Numbered from the stretch's first letter, positions 10,640-23,600 are shown. The stretch: DNA of 64,000 bases from Ochotona curzoniae (GCF_017591425.1 NW_024466512.1:19893501-19957500); one strand, 5' to 3'. The notes: generated from the sequence alone by a model not told the origin. Numbers and translations: made by a program.

Positions 10640-11690
10640 TCCTTCTCTGGGCAGGGAGGTGATTGAGGGGTGATTCACGGTTCTGACAAGGTTCCTGCTC
10701 ATGGAACAACCGACCACATCCGTCAAGGCCGTTGGAACGGGGAATGCAGCCAGGCATTGATCGTGGTCCTGTGTAGAGCAGGGGCAGAGGGCCGTGGGAG
10801 TGGGTGCAGCAAAACAGGGTTGGAATCACTGTGTGTGGTGGTAGGCAGAAGAGAAGGGAAAAATAAACCCATTTGATGTCATAGAGAGAGTGATTCCAGC
10901 TTCAGAAATATAAGCAGCAGCTGCTACATTTTCCAGAGAAATCTTCCAGGGCCAGTGTGAGTTAATGGACAGGGGAGGCTCTGAATTGGAGAAGGGTTGT
11001 CAGGCCTTCTGATGCGGGGTTTGCAGAGTGGTTCCCTGCAAATTGCCTGTTAATTCCTCAGTCTGAGTCACCAACCAGACTATTTCTTGACCAGAAAATT
11101 CTCATTGGCCACTTTGTTCCCTCATGCCCCTTAATTAAACAGAATAAAACATGAAATTGAGTTTCCATGTGGTAGTCACACTTAGCTTGCTTCTGAGAAT
11201 CCAGGAAGGAGATAACGGATGAGGATAGGGACCCAGGAAGGAGACAGGAAGGACAAAGGGTGTGTGTGGAAAAGGAGGTGGAGATTCTGGCTTTGGAAAC
11301 AGGTTCTGAGCAACGGTTCAAGAAGTTTCTCTGCCTCGACAATTGCCAGAAATATTGGAAGTGCCAGGAACAGGGTGGTCAGCACGTTCAAGAGGCAGAT
11401 TTCTGGAACTGTGAGTTAGCCTGCTGTCCGGGCTGGGTTTCTGTGTGTAATGGAATCAGGCACAGGTAGAAGGCAGGGGAACTGGACCACTGGAAGTCCC
11501 CAGGCACGTCACCTTAGCAGCCACAGGGGTTGAGACCCTGGCTGTGTGCACAGTGCTGATCAGACTCCAGTCACAATGTCAAGATGTACAGTAAGAAGAA
11601 TTAACAGATGAGTGCCTGCTAGTGAAAAAGATGCCTTTTAGAGGAATTTTATTTGAATAATCACACAAGGTTGTTTATATTCCTATTTTC
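10640..11690. other. Unique intron 1 sequence
   Basis: No repeat or gene is recognised. A short region at 10890-10980 carries a CAGCAGCTGCTA E-box palindrome (AGCAGCTGCT, 10916-10925). Confidence 0.5.
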
Positions 11691-12394
11691 TAAAAAAAAA
11701 AAAAATTACCTATCTGTTCATTTCTTTAGAAAGTCAGTTACAGGGCCCGGCGCGGTGGCACAGTGGTTAAAGGTCCTCGCCTTGCACGCCCGGGATCCCA
11801 TATGGGCGCCGGTTCTAATCCCAGCAGCCCCGCTTCCCTTCCAGCTCCCTGCCTGTGGCCTGGGAAAGCAGTCGAGGACGGCCCAAAGCCTTGGGACCCT
11901 GCACCCGCGTGGGAGACCCGGAAGAGGCTCCTGGCTTTGGATCGGCATAGTATCGGCCCGTTGCGCTCACTTGGGGAGTGAATCATCGGATGGAAGATCT
12001 TCCTCTCTGTCTCTCCTCTCTGTATATCCGCCTTTCCAATAAAAAAATAATAAAAATAAATCTTTAAAAAAAAAAAAAAAAAAAAGAAAGTCAGTTACAG
12101 AGAGGAGAAGAGACAGCAAGCAAGGGAACATCCATTGGCTAGTCCACTCTCCAGCTAGCCTCAACAGCCCAGGGTTTGGACCAGGCGAAAACCAGGAGCC
12201 AGGAGCTTCATCTGGGTTTCCCATGTGGGTACAGGGGCCCAACCACACGGACGATCTCCTTCTGCTTTCCCAGGCACATTAACAGGGAACTGGGTCGAAA
12301 GTGAAGCAACCAGAACTCAAACCATCATCCATATGGGAAGCGGCACTCCAGATGATGGCTTAACCCATGACACCACAACATTGGTCCCTTTGTC
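11691..12394 (-). repeat. Old C-type SINE split by a younger SINE
   Basis: The tail part (A-run, ATTTCTTTAGAAAGTCAGTTACAG) lies at 11691-11743 and the body resumes at 12085-12394 with ACAGAGAGGAGAAGAGAC, CAGGAGCCAGGAGC and the 5' end at AACATTGGTCCC. The interruption is the SINE at 11744-12084. Confidence 0.8.
11744..12084 (+). mobile_element. Young, intact C-type SINE with 16-bp target-site duplication
   Basis: This is the best reference copy of the local family: GGCCCGGCGCGGTGGCACAG head with a tRNA-like A box, a degenerate B box (GGTTCTAATCC), the CCAGCTCCCTGCCTG and GGGAAAGCAGTCGAGGACGG blocks, GGATGGAAGATCTTCCTC, then a CT-rich stretch and a poly-A tail. An identical 16-base duplication, AGAAAGTCAGTTACAG, flanks it at 11728-11743 and 12085-12100, which indicates L1-mediated insertion. 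Many CpGs are still intact, so it inserted recently. The A and B boxes are Pol III promoter elements, and it may still be transcribable. Confidence 0.93.
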
Positions 12395-12520
12395 CCTATT
12401 TGGTAGATGTGGAAATGGAGGCTCAGAGAGCTTGTTGGGGCTCTCAGGGTCATTCTGTGGCAGCCTGGGATTCTCAACCTGGTTCTGCCACCTAAGAGTG
12501 TAAGCTGGCCACTTTGTTCG
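12395..12520 (-). repeat. MIR fragment
   Basis: The core TTTGGTAGATGTGGAAATGG then AGGCTCAGAGAGCTTG matches the reverse complement of the MIR 'cctcagtttcc...' region. It directly abuts the SINE. Confidence 0.6.
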
Positions 12521-14663
12521 CCACCAGGGCTGGGTTGAGAGAGAGAGGGTGTGAAGATAGCCAAGTCCCTTCAGCATCTACTGAGGGGATGAGGGGTGTG
12601 TCTGGAGGGGCTGAGTTACCAGTGTCACCTGGGCTATAATTGTGTTTCTATCACTTACTGCCTTGGGACTGTATGTAAGCTACCTGTCTCTGTGCCTTCC
12701 CTTGTCTGTGAAAGATAAAAGATGTGGGGGAAATAGGTCCTTGTCCAAAGCATTGTGGTGAAGATGAGGTAAGTTCAGAAATGTATAATACTTGCAACAG
12801 GGCCTGGCCCAGATGGAGCCTGAGGGAAGTTAAAAAAAGAAAAAAAAGTCCTAACACTGGCTAGAGGAAGTAGACTTCAAGAGAGGGCTGTCTGGAGAAG
12901 GCAGGCCTTGGGATGGGCTTTGGGTCATCAGGGTTTTTTTTTAGCTGGGACAGAGTCAAGTGAGGTGGGAAAAGCTGGACCAGCATTGTAAGATCCTGAG
13001 AAGTGCTGGAGGTGGGATGTGCAAGGCAGATCTGGGTCAAACCTCTGGTGATTGTGGGGGAGGAGGATGAAGGATGAGGGAGAGAAGGAGGTGTCAGAAC
13101 TAACCGTAGCTCTGGATGGTAGCCAAAAGACTCCGAGTTCATTGGGCAGGGACCTTGAGTCCTTCCTTTTCTCCCAAGGGCTGAGGATAAGGGAGCTGGA
13201 GATGTGGTAGGGGGGTGGTGGGGCGTCCAGAACTGGATACAGGATTGCTCTTGCTCCATGGTTATGACAGAACCAGGTCCAGCCCCTGGAACTCTTCTAG
13301 TCCTGCTTGGGGACTACTGGGTTAGCCGCTGAGTTCAGCCCCTCCTGTTTATGGCTATTGCTGCTAGGAGTCAGGCAGCCCTGTAAAAGTGGATTACACC
13401 CTGCCTCTTGGGGAGGGAGTATTGAGAAGGGGGAGTGGCAGGGAGGGATGTCTTGGAGTTGCCTTGAGTCTCCACCCAGGAGGGTCCTGGTTGTATCTCA
13501 CAGAGGAGCTTCTTGCAGGCCCTAGTGACAGGAGAGAGGACATTGGGCCCAGAGCTTATGCTGAACAGCCAGCCCTGCCAGAGCCCATGTATCTTTGAAC
13601 CTTGTCATCTGAAACACCCTTCCTCCTGTTCCAGACCACTGTGAACTCTAGATTTGAAATCCCCTCTCCAGATCCCCTCTCCACTAATTGGACCTGCGAC
13701 TCAGTACCAGGTGTGCCGCCAAGCCTGATTCAGTTGGCAAACGGCCTCCAGGCTATACCTGGGGCTGTCGGCGAGTCCTCTCCCAGCAGCCCCCATAGAG
13801 CCATGGAGCTGCTGCTGGCATCCACAGCATCCTGGCGAGGGTGCGAGAGCCAGGGAGCATGAATAAACTGCAGATGCTGCACCAAGGTTGAGCCCCTGGC
13901 AGTCACTGGGCTGGCTGAAGCATCTGTGCCCTCCTGTGAAGAATCTTCTAGAACTTCACCCTGGGACCTGCACTTTACTTCTTTCCAGCTCTGTGTCAGT
14001 GTGAATGGGGAGAGAGACCCATATTCAGCCCTGCCTCTCCCTCCCCAAGTACCTGAGGGGAGGAAGTGACTTCCAGGTGCTGAGTTAGCAAAGGGGAAAC
14101 AGCTGGGCTTTCTGTCCACAGCTTCTACTGCTTTCCCTGGCCCTTTGCTGTCACTTCCCTCTGGCAGGGTGGGGTGAGGAAGCCACCCTCCCATGGCTTG
14201 GGTGAGGCACATGGTGGCAGGGGAGGGAGGCCGGAATCCCTTCCTCTGTGGGTATCGATGCAGTATAAATTATGCAGGGGAGGGGGTTGGGGCTGCTGGG
14301 CCCATGAGCCTCAGATCTGTCTCTGGGATTTCTATGTGTCAACTTCAGATCTGATGGAAACTGATCATTCTCAGATCTGACTGCAAACTGTGGGGAGCCA
14401 TGCTGACCGTGAATTTACCCAGTGTGTTTGCTCACCAGTGGTGGGAAAAGGGCTTGCATGGTGCAGCTCTGCCTGTCAGTGCCCGGGCCCTGGCAGAGCG
14501 CCCTGGCAGTATCCATTTTCAAGGATTATTCTCACTTGGTAATCATTAAAGGAGACCTTGACCTGTATTATGTCACCACTGTTGTCCCAAACATATCACT
14601 GGTTGAATTCGTGTTTTGTGCCAGGCTCTGCCAGGCCTCTAACTTGTAAAAGCTCCCAGCACA
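12521..14663. other. Unique intron 1 sequence
   Basis: No repeat, exon or RNA gene is recognised in this stretch. Its composition is GC-moderate and G-rich on the plus strand around 13000-13240. Confidence 0.5.
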
Positions 14664-14983
14664 GGGCCCAGCACTGTGGCCTGTGGCTAAAGTCCTCACC
14701 TTGCGTTTGCTGGGATTTCATATGGTCACTGGTTTGTGTCCTGGCTGCTCCACTTCCCATCTACTCCTTGCTTGTGACCTGGGAGAACAGCAAGATATAG
14801 CCCATTAGGATATATAAGATATAGGGCATTAGGACCCTGCACCCGTGTGGGAGACTGGGAGGAAGCTCCTGGCTGCTGGCTTCAGACTGGTTCCCGCCAT
14901 TGCAGCTACTTCGGGAAATAAACCTGTCTCTCCTGTCTCTCCTCTCTGTGAGATCTGACTTTGTAATGAAAATAAATAAATCT
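14664..14983 (+). repeat. C-type SINE, left arm of an inverted pair
   Basis: Head GGCCCAGCACTGTGGCC, body with GATATAGCCCATTAGG duplicated imperfectly near 14795-14832 (an internal small tandem duplication), then the CT-rich tail region and AATAAATAAATCTTA. Its tail meets the tail of the reverse copy that follows with no spacer. Confidence 0.9.
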
Positions 14984-15293
14984 TATTTTTATTGGAAAGT
15001 CAGATCTCACAGAGAGGAGGAGAGACAGAGAGGAAGATCTTCTGTCCAATGATTCACTCCCCAAGTAAGCGCAACGACTGGTACTGTGCCGATCTGAAGC
15101 CAGAAACTTCCTCCAAGTCTCCTACAAGGGTGCAGGGTCTCAAGGCTTTGGGCCGTCCTTGACTGCTTTCCCAGGCCACAAGCAGGGAGCTGGATGGGAA
15201 GTGGAGCTTCCGGGATTAGAACTGGCGCCCATATGGGATCACGGCACGTACAAGGCGAGGACTTTAGCCGCTAGGCCACCGCGCCAGGCCCAT
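14984..15293 (-). repeat. C-type SINE, right arm of an inverted pair
   Basis: A full-length reverse copy ending in CCGCTAGGCCACCGCGCC. Together with the preceding copy it makes a tail-to-tail inverted repeat of about 310 bp per arm. Both arms share the unusual variant GTGAGATCTGAC where other copies in the window have GTATATCTGAC or GTAAATCTGAC. Confidence 0.93.
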
Positions 15294-15299
15294 CTTTTT

Positions 15300-16760
15300 T
15301 TTTTTTTCTTTAAATAAAAAAGGCTCCCTGCACAGCCAAGAAGGCTTGTGTTAGTAGCCCCATCTGACACACAGGGAGCTGAGGTCATGTTGGAAGTAGA
15401 ACACAAACTTTGTGAGCCTGGCTCACCACCATCACCATGCCATGCATACCTGCTGCCCTCCCAAGCTACCTCCAGATCACAGGGGCTTCTGCCAGGTTGC
15501 CTTCCCATGTACAGGGCCCCTGCCAGGCCCCCTGCCTTGCCATGTTTGGTTACTGAGAGATTCTGAGTGCCTCTGTGTTGTATGTGTGGCTCAGAGTGGC
15601 TGCATTGTAAACTTTCATGGCAGGCCCTTTCCCGACCCGGCTTTATTCTGTTTCCTCATGGCCCGGACCCAAAAAGCTATTTTAAGGGACTTGCCTGTGT
15701 GGGAGAATTTCTCTTTGGTGACAGCAGAGGAGGAGGAAAAGGAGGCCTTGCTGCCTGGCATGGTGCTGGCAGTGAGAAGGAAAATCTGAGCCCTCAGCCT
15801 GGTGCCGGGCACCGAGAAGGGATGTAACCCATTCCTCCAAAGGCAGAGTGCAGCTGGCCCAAGCCCTGCTGGGCTGGCAGGCATCCTCGCTCTGGGGGTT
15901 CGGGGCCATCCTAGAACCACACCCGAGCTGTGCTCTCAAGTGAGATTAAGGAGAGGTGTGATTGTCCCCTGTTGGCAGCTTGAGCACAAGTGGCTTTGTT
16001 TTCTCCTGCAATTTCTGAAGGTGGCAGCTTCCAGGCTAGAGAAGTGGGCAAGTCTGAATATAGCAGCCAGGGCTGCTTGTCCATTGTCTCACAGAATTCC
16101 TACAGCCGACTTCGTCATCATCTGTGTTTTATTGAAGATGCAGGCTGGAAGAGGGGCGGCTCCTTGCTTCAGTTACTGTGATCAATGCAGGAAGCTAGCA
16201 TTTGCACCCAGGTCTCTGCAGCAGCATAGGGGCCCCAGGGTGTCACAGGGGGAGGGTTCTGGTGTCAGGCAGAAACTCCACTTCCCTGCTTCCCCCCTTC
16301 CTCAGGCCAGAAGCAGGGGCGCATATCACAGCTAAGTGTGCTTGGCCTCTCTCTGCCCTCTCTGCCCTCCAGAGGTAGCTATCCTAAGCAGACCCAAGGG
16401 GTCTGTACTCTGGTTTGGGGCTCTGTTGGGATATGGAACTCTGGCAGTCCTGCCCTTGCACCCTTAAGAATGGTAGGGAGTGAAAAGGGGGCATGGTGAA
16501 GTTGGAGCTGATCCAGTACAAGACAGAGGACATGTGGCATCATGCTGGCACCAGCCATTCCTCAGGGGGCTGGAGGACTGGAGGCACCTCATGTGGACTC
16601 CAGGTAGAACTGTAAGGGTTTGGATTGAACCCCTGGCACCTGCTTATTCTGCTCTTCCATCCAGGTGCCTCCCTTAACACCTTGTATTTTTGAATCCTGT
16701 GGTTACGATAACAGACTTATTACTGGGAACAGACCCATCTTGCTGTTAACATTCTTATTT
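15300..16760. other. Unique intron 1 sequence
   Basis: No recognised gene. A T-run at 15295-15310 is the boundary of the preceding SINE; the remainder shows nothing I can name. Confidence 0.5.
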
Positions 16761-16773
16761 TTGAATCCTTCTT

Positions 16774-17084
16774 TTTTTTTTTTTAAGATTTATTTTTATT
16801 TGAAAGTGAGAGATATACAGAGAGGAAGAGACAGAGAGGAAGATCTTCCATGAGATGATTCATTCCCCAAGTGACTGCAACAGCTGGTGCTGTGCCGATC
16901 TGAAGCCAGGAGCCAGAAACTTCCTCTGGGTCTCCCACATGGGTGCAAGGGCCCAAAGCATGGGCCATCCTTGACTGCTTTCCTAGGCCACAAGCAGGGA
17001 GCTAGATGGGAAGTGGAGCTTCCAGGATTAGAACCGGCTTTCAAGGCGAGGGCTTTAGCTGCTAGACCACAGCGCCTTGGGCCC
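16774..17084 (-). repeat. C-type SINE with 13-bp target-site duplication
   Basis: A reverse copy flanked by TTGAATCCTTCTT at 16761-16773 and 17085-17097. It has lost about 25 bases around the CCCATATGGGATCC block: GAACCGGC runs straight into TTTCAAGGCGAG. Confidence 0.92.
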
Positions 17085-17097
17085 TTGAATCCTTCTT

Positions 17098-18384
17098 GTT
17101 CAGGGCCACTCATGAAGAGCTGGTCCTTCAGGGTGTCCTCTTTTGGGGGACGGTCAGATAGCACAGCTTTGTGTTGGGGGCAGGGCCAGGTTAATATCCT
17201 GGACAGTTTCAGCCCTGAATCTGGTTCAGGCAAAATCAAGTTCTGAAAAGAACAAGTTCAAGAGAAGATGGGTGCTGAGGGCAGGAGGAGAGGGACGGGA
17301 CATTGATGACCTCAGCCGGGCAGGCGCCGACCCTGAGATTGACCGTGCACCTGCCTCTCACCAGCTTGTTTCTTGTGGCCGAGTTTCTTAGCTCAGTGAT
17401 CCTCAGTTTCCTGGTCTGCACATTGCCTAGCCTGTGTGGTGGTTGCTGTGTTCAATGTTTGGCATCTCATAGCTGCTCTACAAGTGACAGGTATTGTTAT
17501 TAATGTCACCATCAGGATCCTTCATGATTTCATTCCATTTCTGTCACCTTCCCCAAATTTTCATCTTAAAGTGACAGCTCCTGTCTCTAAGTTTTTATGC
17601 TGCTAATTGACTTCTCATTTAACTGTCCCCCAAAAATGGCATTGCGTTGTTGAGAGTTTTTGGTATACTGGTGCTTAATCATATTCTTTCACTCATTCAT
17701 TCAATACCTGAGTGTGTTCTATATGTCAAGTCCTGGCAATGCAGCAGAGCAGTTTGAAGTTCATGCCCTTTTAAAGTTTGTGCTCTGGCCAGGGAATGAG
17801 GGGATGGCAGACAAAGAGGCTGGGTGAAGTAACCATGTATGAACTGAGAGGCAGATGCTGTAGAAAAAGCCAGAGCAGGGTTGACGGTGCAGGGAACGGT
17901 GGTGGTAGAGGGGCCTGTGCTGAACATAGCTGGGAGAGCCCTGTTGCCTATGTGACTCATGAATAAGAATCAAAGGGCATAGAGAAGTAAGACCTGTGCA
18001 TATTAGGGGCTGGTGCTGGGGCCCTGGTCATGCCTGGCCTTTCCAGGGAAGAAACTGGGGTGACCCAGTGGAGTAAGAGGGGGAAGAACAGTTGGCAGAG
18101 GGGAGGTCTGATGGAGGCTTGTACCCACCACCCCTAGCCCTGGGCAGTCTACTTTGCTCTTAGAACATGTGACCAGTGATCACAACGTGACTGGGGAAGG
18201 TACCCAACGTGATTGAGGATTGGCTATGGACCCTTTGGGGAGACTGCACTGTGTATCATGGATAGCAACATCAGCATGTCTGGGAGTTTAACCACTGAGT
18301 GCACATGTGTTCTGTACCTGCTGTATGTAAGGCAGTATACTGATACAGTTCCTGCATTCCTGGGCCAACAGAGCCAGGAGAAAG
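17098..18384. other. Unique intron 1 sequence
   Basis: An MIR/L2-like stretch is possible at 17680-17750 (CACTCATTCATTCAATACCTG, typical of L2 3' ends). Nothing gene-like. Confidence 0.45.
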
Positions 18385-18575
18385 GCACTCTGGCCAGGTC
18401 TCCCATATGGGTACAGGGGTCCAAACACTTGGCTGTCTTCCACTGCTTTTCCAGGCACATTAGTAGGAGCAGCCAGCAGAAGTAGAAGTAGAGCAGTTGG
18501 GACCCAAACCGGTGCCCATATGGGATGCAAGCATTGCAGACAGCAGCTTAAGTCACCATGCCACAACACTGGCTC
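18385..18575 (-). repeat. Old C-type SINE, 5' part
   Basis: A reverse fragment with AGGTCTCCCATATGGGTACAG, CCACTGCTTTTCCAGG and CGGTGCCCATATGGGATGC, ending in CATGCCACAACACTGGCTCCC. The tail half is missing. Confidence 0.75.
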
Positions 18576-20389
18576 CCAACATAGACCTCATTCTCCTGAA
18601 GCCCTTTGCTCTCACCTCACACTACAGTATCCGACAGTCACTTGTTTGAGCCCAGAAACACATTTCTCTCTCAGTTCCTTTCCGAATTAAGACTATCTAT
18701 AGGTAGAACCATCTCCATAAGAACCAATCTCTCCAGTTCTCTTGAGCTCTGGGCTAATCTGGGAACCCCCAAGCTGTGTATAATATCCAGGGAATTGACT
18801 TCCAGTGGTCCCTGCCCCAACCCGGGGAGAGGGATGCCCCCAAACTGAACACTCATGACAGTGCTGAGTATGTGTCAGCCATTTTCAAAAGCACTCTCCC
18901 ATACCCCTTCCTGTGACAAAATCACTTCTGCTGCTGTGGTCCTTTCCTTACCGATGAGAGAATAGAGGTCCTTCACTGTTCACAAGCTAGGAGGCAGCTG
19001 AGAACTGGGCTTCGAAGCACACAGTGAGTCTCATCTGGGAAACGTCTCCTGAGCTGGCCACCCTTAGACCCTCTGCTAGTCACTAGGTGTTGTCCACTTT
19101 GCAAGAGTGGAGTTGCTAAGTGTCCCTCTTTCTTCCCTGAGACAGGAAAAGCCATTTGTTACTGGAGCCTGACACTGCAGGGGGTGAGCATGCTGTCTGG
19201 GCTTGGTTTCCTGGGCCATTTGCTGGTCCCGCCCACGGGGCTGCCTGGGTGTGGAGCTACTGTTTGGGCTGCCTGGGTCTGGGGGCTACTGTGTTTGTAG
19301 GCGGAGGCCAGATTAGGGTGTCTGGCAAGATGTCTTTGACACCTAGAGCATTCTAGTCTCAGCGTGGCCCACAGGTGGCTGGGGCTGTTGGCTTAGCTGG
19401 AAGGGGGTGGCGTCCCCACCCAGCCTGGGGAGTGTATTGTTGGAACTAAGTGGGTTTCTGGCTCTATTCTAGCCCCAAAATAAACAGCAGCTGTCCCCAC
19501 TGCTGGCTGCCAGTCTGCTCACAGCCCCAGTATTGGTCTTGCCCTTTTGGGATTGATGACAGGAGGCATTGGACCTGTGACTTTGCCCACTTGCCAGGTA
19601 GCTAGTGTACCCGCCATGTCATCTCTTAGGTCTCTGGGCCACCTGTTGGCATTCAGTCCCTCTGCCTGCAGTGAGGCAAGTGTGGTAGTGGTTACAGAAA
19701 CAGGCTCCAGCACCTAACACCCTCTTGGCATCTGGCTCTGCTCCTCGGCTGGCGACCTTGGGTGGGCTGATTGGCCCTGAGCCTCAGTTTCCTCGTCTGT
19801 CAAAGCCATCAATGGTGACCATGTCCCAGGCTGTTGCGAGGGTTAGGAATGGTACTCTAGAGGAGCAGGTGAGGTGTGGAGGGCAGAGTGCCTGCTGGGA
19901 ATCCTTGCATTACCACTTGAGAGCAATGTGGCTATAGGAGAGGTGCTGATCTTCTCTAGGTCTCCATTTCTTTGCTCATCTGTGAAATGGGGATAGTCAG
20001 AGCATTTCGCCCCAAGCTGCTGGTGAGGATTGAATATGGAATGGTACTTGTGAAACCGCTCAGATCTGTGCTGACTCGCATGGAGAGCTCAGGGAAGGGC
20101 ACTTGCTCCCATTGTTAGGTAAGGCAAGAGTCTTCTAGAAGAGGCATTCGCACGTGCATAGCCAAGTACTCACGGGGTCACTGTCTGCTCTCAGCCAGCT
20201 TGTGGTCTGTGCAGCTGAGCCAGTTGGCTTGGCTTCATCTCAGTCCCACAATGGGAACTTCCGCTTTCAGGGTTGCTGGTTGTGGTGGAACTGGTTATGA
20301 AGTTAGGTGGAGGTATGGATAGGGAGCACTGTTTATTTGATAAATACAAATACATTTGTATTTATTTACTTTTTAATTTATTAACTTTA
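18576..20389. other. Intron 1 sequence with MIR remnants
   Basis: MIR-like pieces lie at 18890-19010 (minus), 19715-19850 (plus) and 19905-20075 (plus). The last is the clearest. The rest is unique; no exon. Confidence 0.5.
19905..20075 (+). repeat. MIR SINE
   Basis: The sequence includes AGGTCTCCATTTCTTTGCTC, ATCTGTGAAATGGGGATAG, and GGTGAGGATTGAATATGGAA, the standard MIR core order. Confidence 0.8.
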
Positions 20390-20660
20390 AATTTTAAAGA
20401 GAAAGTGAGGGATTGTCCACCACCCCTGGTTTCCTGTCCACATGCCTTGACCAGGCTGAGCCAGAAGCCCAGAACCCATCCCCAGTCTCCTACATGGATG
20501 GCAGGGCCCCAAGTATTACAGTCACCACCTGCTGCCTCCCAGGGTGTAGATTTAGTTCAGGGAGCTGCATCGGAAGGAGAGACTCTGAGACCCAAATCAG
20601 GCACTCCTCTATGCGATGTGGGAATCCCAGCTGGTGACTAGGCCAAGTATTCACCCTGGG
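20390..20660 (-). repeat. Old C-type SINE
   Basis: A reverse copy of the older subfamily with CACCACCTGCTGCCTCCCAGG, CGGAAGGAGAGACTCTGAGA, and GCGATGTGGGAATCCCAG. It is heavily diverged. Confidence 0.75.
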
Positions 20661-23600
20661 ATCTCTCTTTTTTGCAGGTGTGGTTTGGCTGATGTAATAG
20701 AAGAAATGGAAAGAAGGTTGTCCATGGCCCTTAGCTGGCCCATGGTTCCCTCATGGGGTTGACCAGTTGTTGGAGCTGATGTTCGTGCCCCAGGATATTG
20801 CACAAGATTCCCACAGTTTTTCTGTGTGCTGGCCCACTTCATTCTCTCCCTGGCTCTGGACTCTGGGAAACTCTTGCTCTTTTTTGGCTCTTCCTTACTT
20901 TTTCTTTTGGAAAACAAGCGTACTAAGAATTCTCATTAGAGAGCATCCACATAGGAAAGTCATCATTCACAAAAATAAAGTCATGGTGTTTGGCCCTAAT
21001 CGATTCTGGCTGCAGTGCCAGGTGCCTCCATGGATACACCAATGCCCTAGGGAAGGAGCACTCACCCAGAACCCAGCATTTGCATTCTCTGCCCTGGAGC
21101 CTGCTCTTTTAAGAGGCAGCTAGTCTTGCTGATTTGCCTCCCTGGCCTCTGTCAAACCTTGTTGAAGGGCAGAAGGCAATGTAAGTTCCACCGTCAGCAT
21201 TTGGAGGTACTTGGGACTTCTGCTAGGTAGAGAAGAAAGTGAAACATTGCTGTCCCCAGGAGGAATGTTGCTAAGAGGCTTGGAGTAAGAGTCCTGGAAC
21301 CAAGCTGTGAATATTCAAATTTTAGCCCATCTGTTTCTTGCTGTGAAGCCTTAGGCAACTTACCTAACCTCTCAGTGCTTCCTTTTCCTTATCTGTAAGG
21401 TTGTAGTGTGGTGGTGCTGGGGGTTTACTCACAGTATTTCTGGGAAAGGAAACCCTGAGAGCGAGGGGAGAGAGCACACTGCACACAGAGCCTGGTGTGG
21501 AGTTGGTGTCGTGGAAGCGTTGCCACCATTAGAGCACCCCATGGCACCCCATGGCACGTGGAGTCTCCTTCCCATCAGCCTGGAGCCCGTGGGATCTGGC
21601 AGATATCTGCAGGGAGTCCCTGGGAGCGCCACGGTGGTTCTGTGACAAAGGCATCATAGAGAGAGCCTGTGAGGTTGAAGGGCCAGTGTGAGAGCTCAGC
21701 CCAGCAGGGCCCTGAATGCTGACCCTATCCACCATTTCACCCCTGGGTGTCTGTGGCCAAGTCACTCATGGCCCATGGGATCTTCAAAAACACTGGCTCT
21801 TGAATTCCCATGTGATATTATTCACCTTCAGTGAATAGTAATTGCCTCCTTTAAACAAATGTGAACTCCTCAGACTATTACAGTCCCTGGCTCTTCGCCA
21901 GTCCCTGGGAGAACCCAACACAGCACATGGAACACCCAGTTGGCACCCCCTTTAGCTGCATGGCTTGGCGAGGGGAAATGGGTGTGGGGTCAGTCAGTGG
22001 GTTCCAGTTCTATGAGCAGCCCTGATGGGTATTGCAGCAGAGCTGTGGTTGCAGAGGGCGACTGTGTCTGCCAGTTTTTAGCATAGCTGATTTCCCGCAA
22101 CCAGGTCCTCTTTTCACGATAAGTTTACTGCAAACCTAAATCCCTGATGCAGCGAGGTGCTTAGGAGGTCCTTTATTCCAACAGGGTAGGAATGGGGCTG
22201 GGAGTGGAGGAGGAGAGAACAAGAAGGGAAATGTCTCCTGCCATAGTGGCAAGATGGGGGCTGCCAGGGCAGGGGAGGGGGCAAGATGGAGGAGGGCAGG
22301 GGAGAACCATGAAAGGGGAAAGGGGCACACATGGGGGCGCATTTTGTATAACCCAGATGAGTCTGGGGGGGGAATGCGAGGAGAATTGGGAGGGGCTGCG
22401 GGTGGGCCCTAAGGGGTTGGTGACTGAGACTGTCACAGGTGATTGCCACGGGTGATTGGTAAGTGGGTGGGAATTTGGGGGAGGGGCCGCGAGAGAAGGT
22501 GGGTGAGCTTCTCAGGTAAGGTGCCATGAGGTTACATCTCATTAGTGGACAACTGGAATGTCGCAAATTTCGAAAGCTGTGGGAAAGGGGAAGCAGATAT
22601 AAAATAGTTCACTCCTCTCAGTGTCCCTGTGTGCCCCGCTGTTCATTTAGGCTGTGAGCACCTGGCTTGAGGGACCCTGCTAAGAGATAATGCAGGCCTG
22701 GGCCTGTGGCTACTTTCACAGAAAACAGGCTCAGAAGAGGCTTGGGACTTGCAGGAGCATGGTGGGTACCACTGTGGGCTCACCTGAGTGAGCAACACAG
22801 CAGCTATGGCATCCAACACGCAGAGAGTTGCCATTTCAAGCATTCAGCTTCCTCTCCCAGCTCTGTGGCCCCAGTGAAGCTCACTCTAACCTACCCGAGA
22901 AAGATCAGGGTGACTGAAGGCAAGTGGCCAACCTGGGGACACAATTGGAGCAGTGCAGTGTGTGGGGGGGTGGGGTGAGTTGGCAGCCTGCACACAAGGC
23001 CTTGTCTTCTTATTTCCTTTTCAATTTTGTTTACATGAGAGGGATGCACACCCAAGTGGCACCAAGGCCTTGTTTTAAGGTCTGCTTTGGAAGGAAATGA
23101 GCTAACAGCAAACTTCTCCTGCAGACAGCTGGTGGAGCTGGGGCTAACAACCCCTGGCTGTGACTCCAAGGTCCCCAGGTCATGCTGTCATCCTAGAAAT
23201 TTCTGGGATTCTCACTGCAGAGGAGTCTAGAAATAACCTTATTCAACACAGTCTTTGCTAAAAAGTGGGACATTTCCAGAGTAAATCATGATGTACCAGA
23301 CTGAAGAATACTTGGCAAATCCAGGAACTTCTCAGGGCTCATGAGGGAAGGGGCTCAGTGAGTGCACCCAGGAGTGAGGAGCTGGGCCCTGGAAGCATGG
23401 GAACCTGACCTTATATAGACTTGCCCCGGCAAAGAAACAAACAAGGGACTTAGGGGCAGTAAAATCTCCTGTGCTCTTCCACCAGGGTCAGAACAGGAGG
23501 AGCAGCCTGGTGAGTATGCAAACAGAGGCTGGGGGTTGCAGGCTGCTGGGCCTGCTAGGTGCAAGGTGATCTTTGCAAGTAAGATAAGGCATGGCCTGTT

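Noticed and set aside
22114..22566. 150-codon proline-rich frame on the minus strand
   Set aside because: Low-complexity product of a G-rich plus strand; no domain or splice context.
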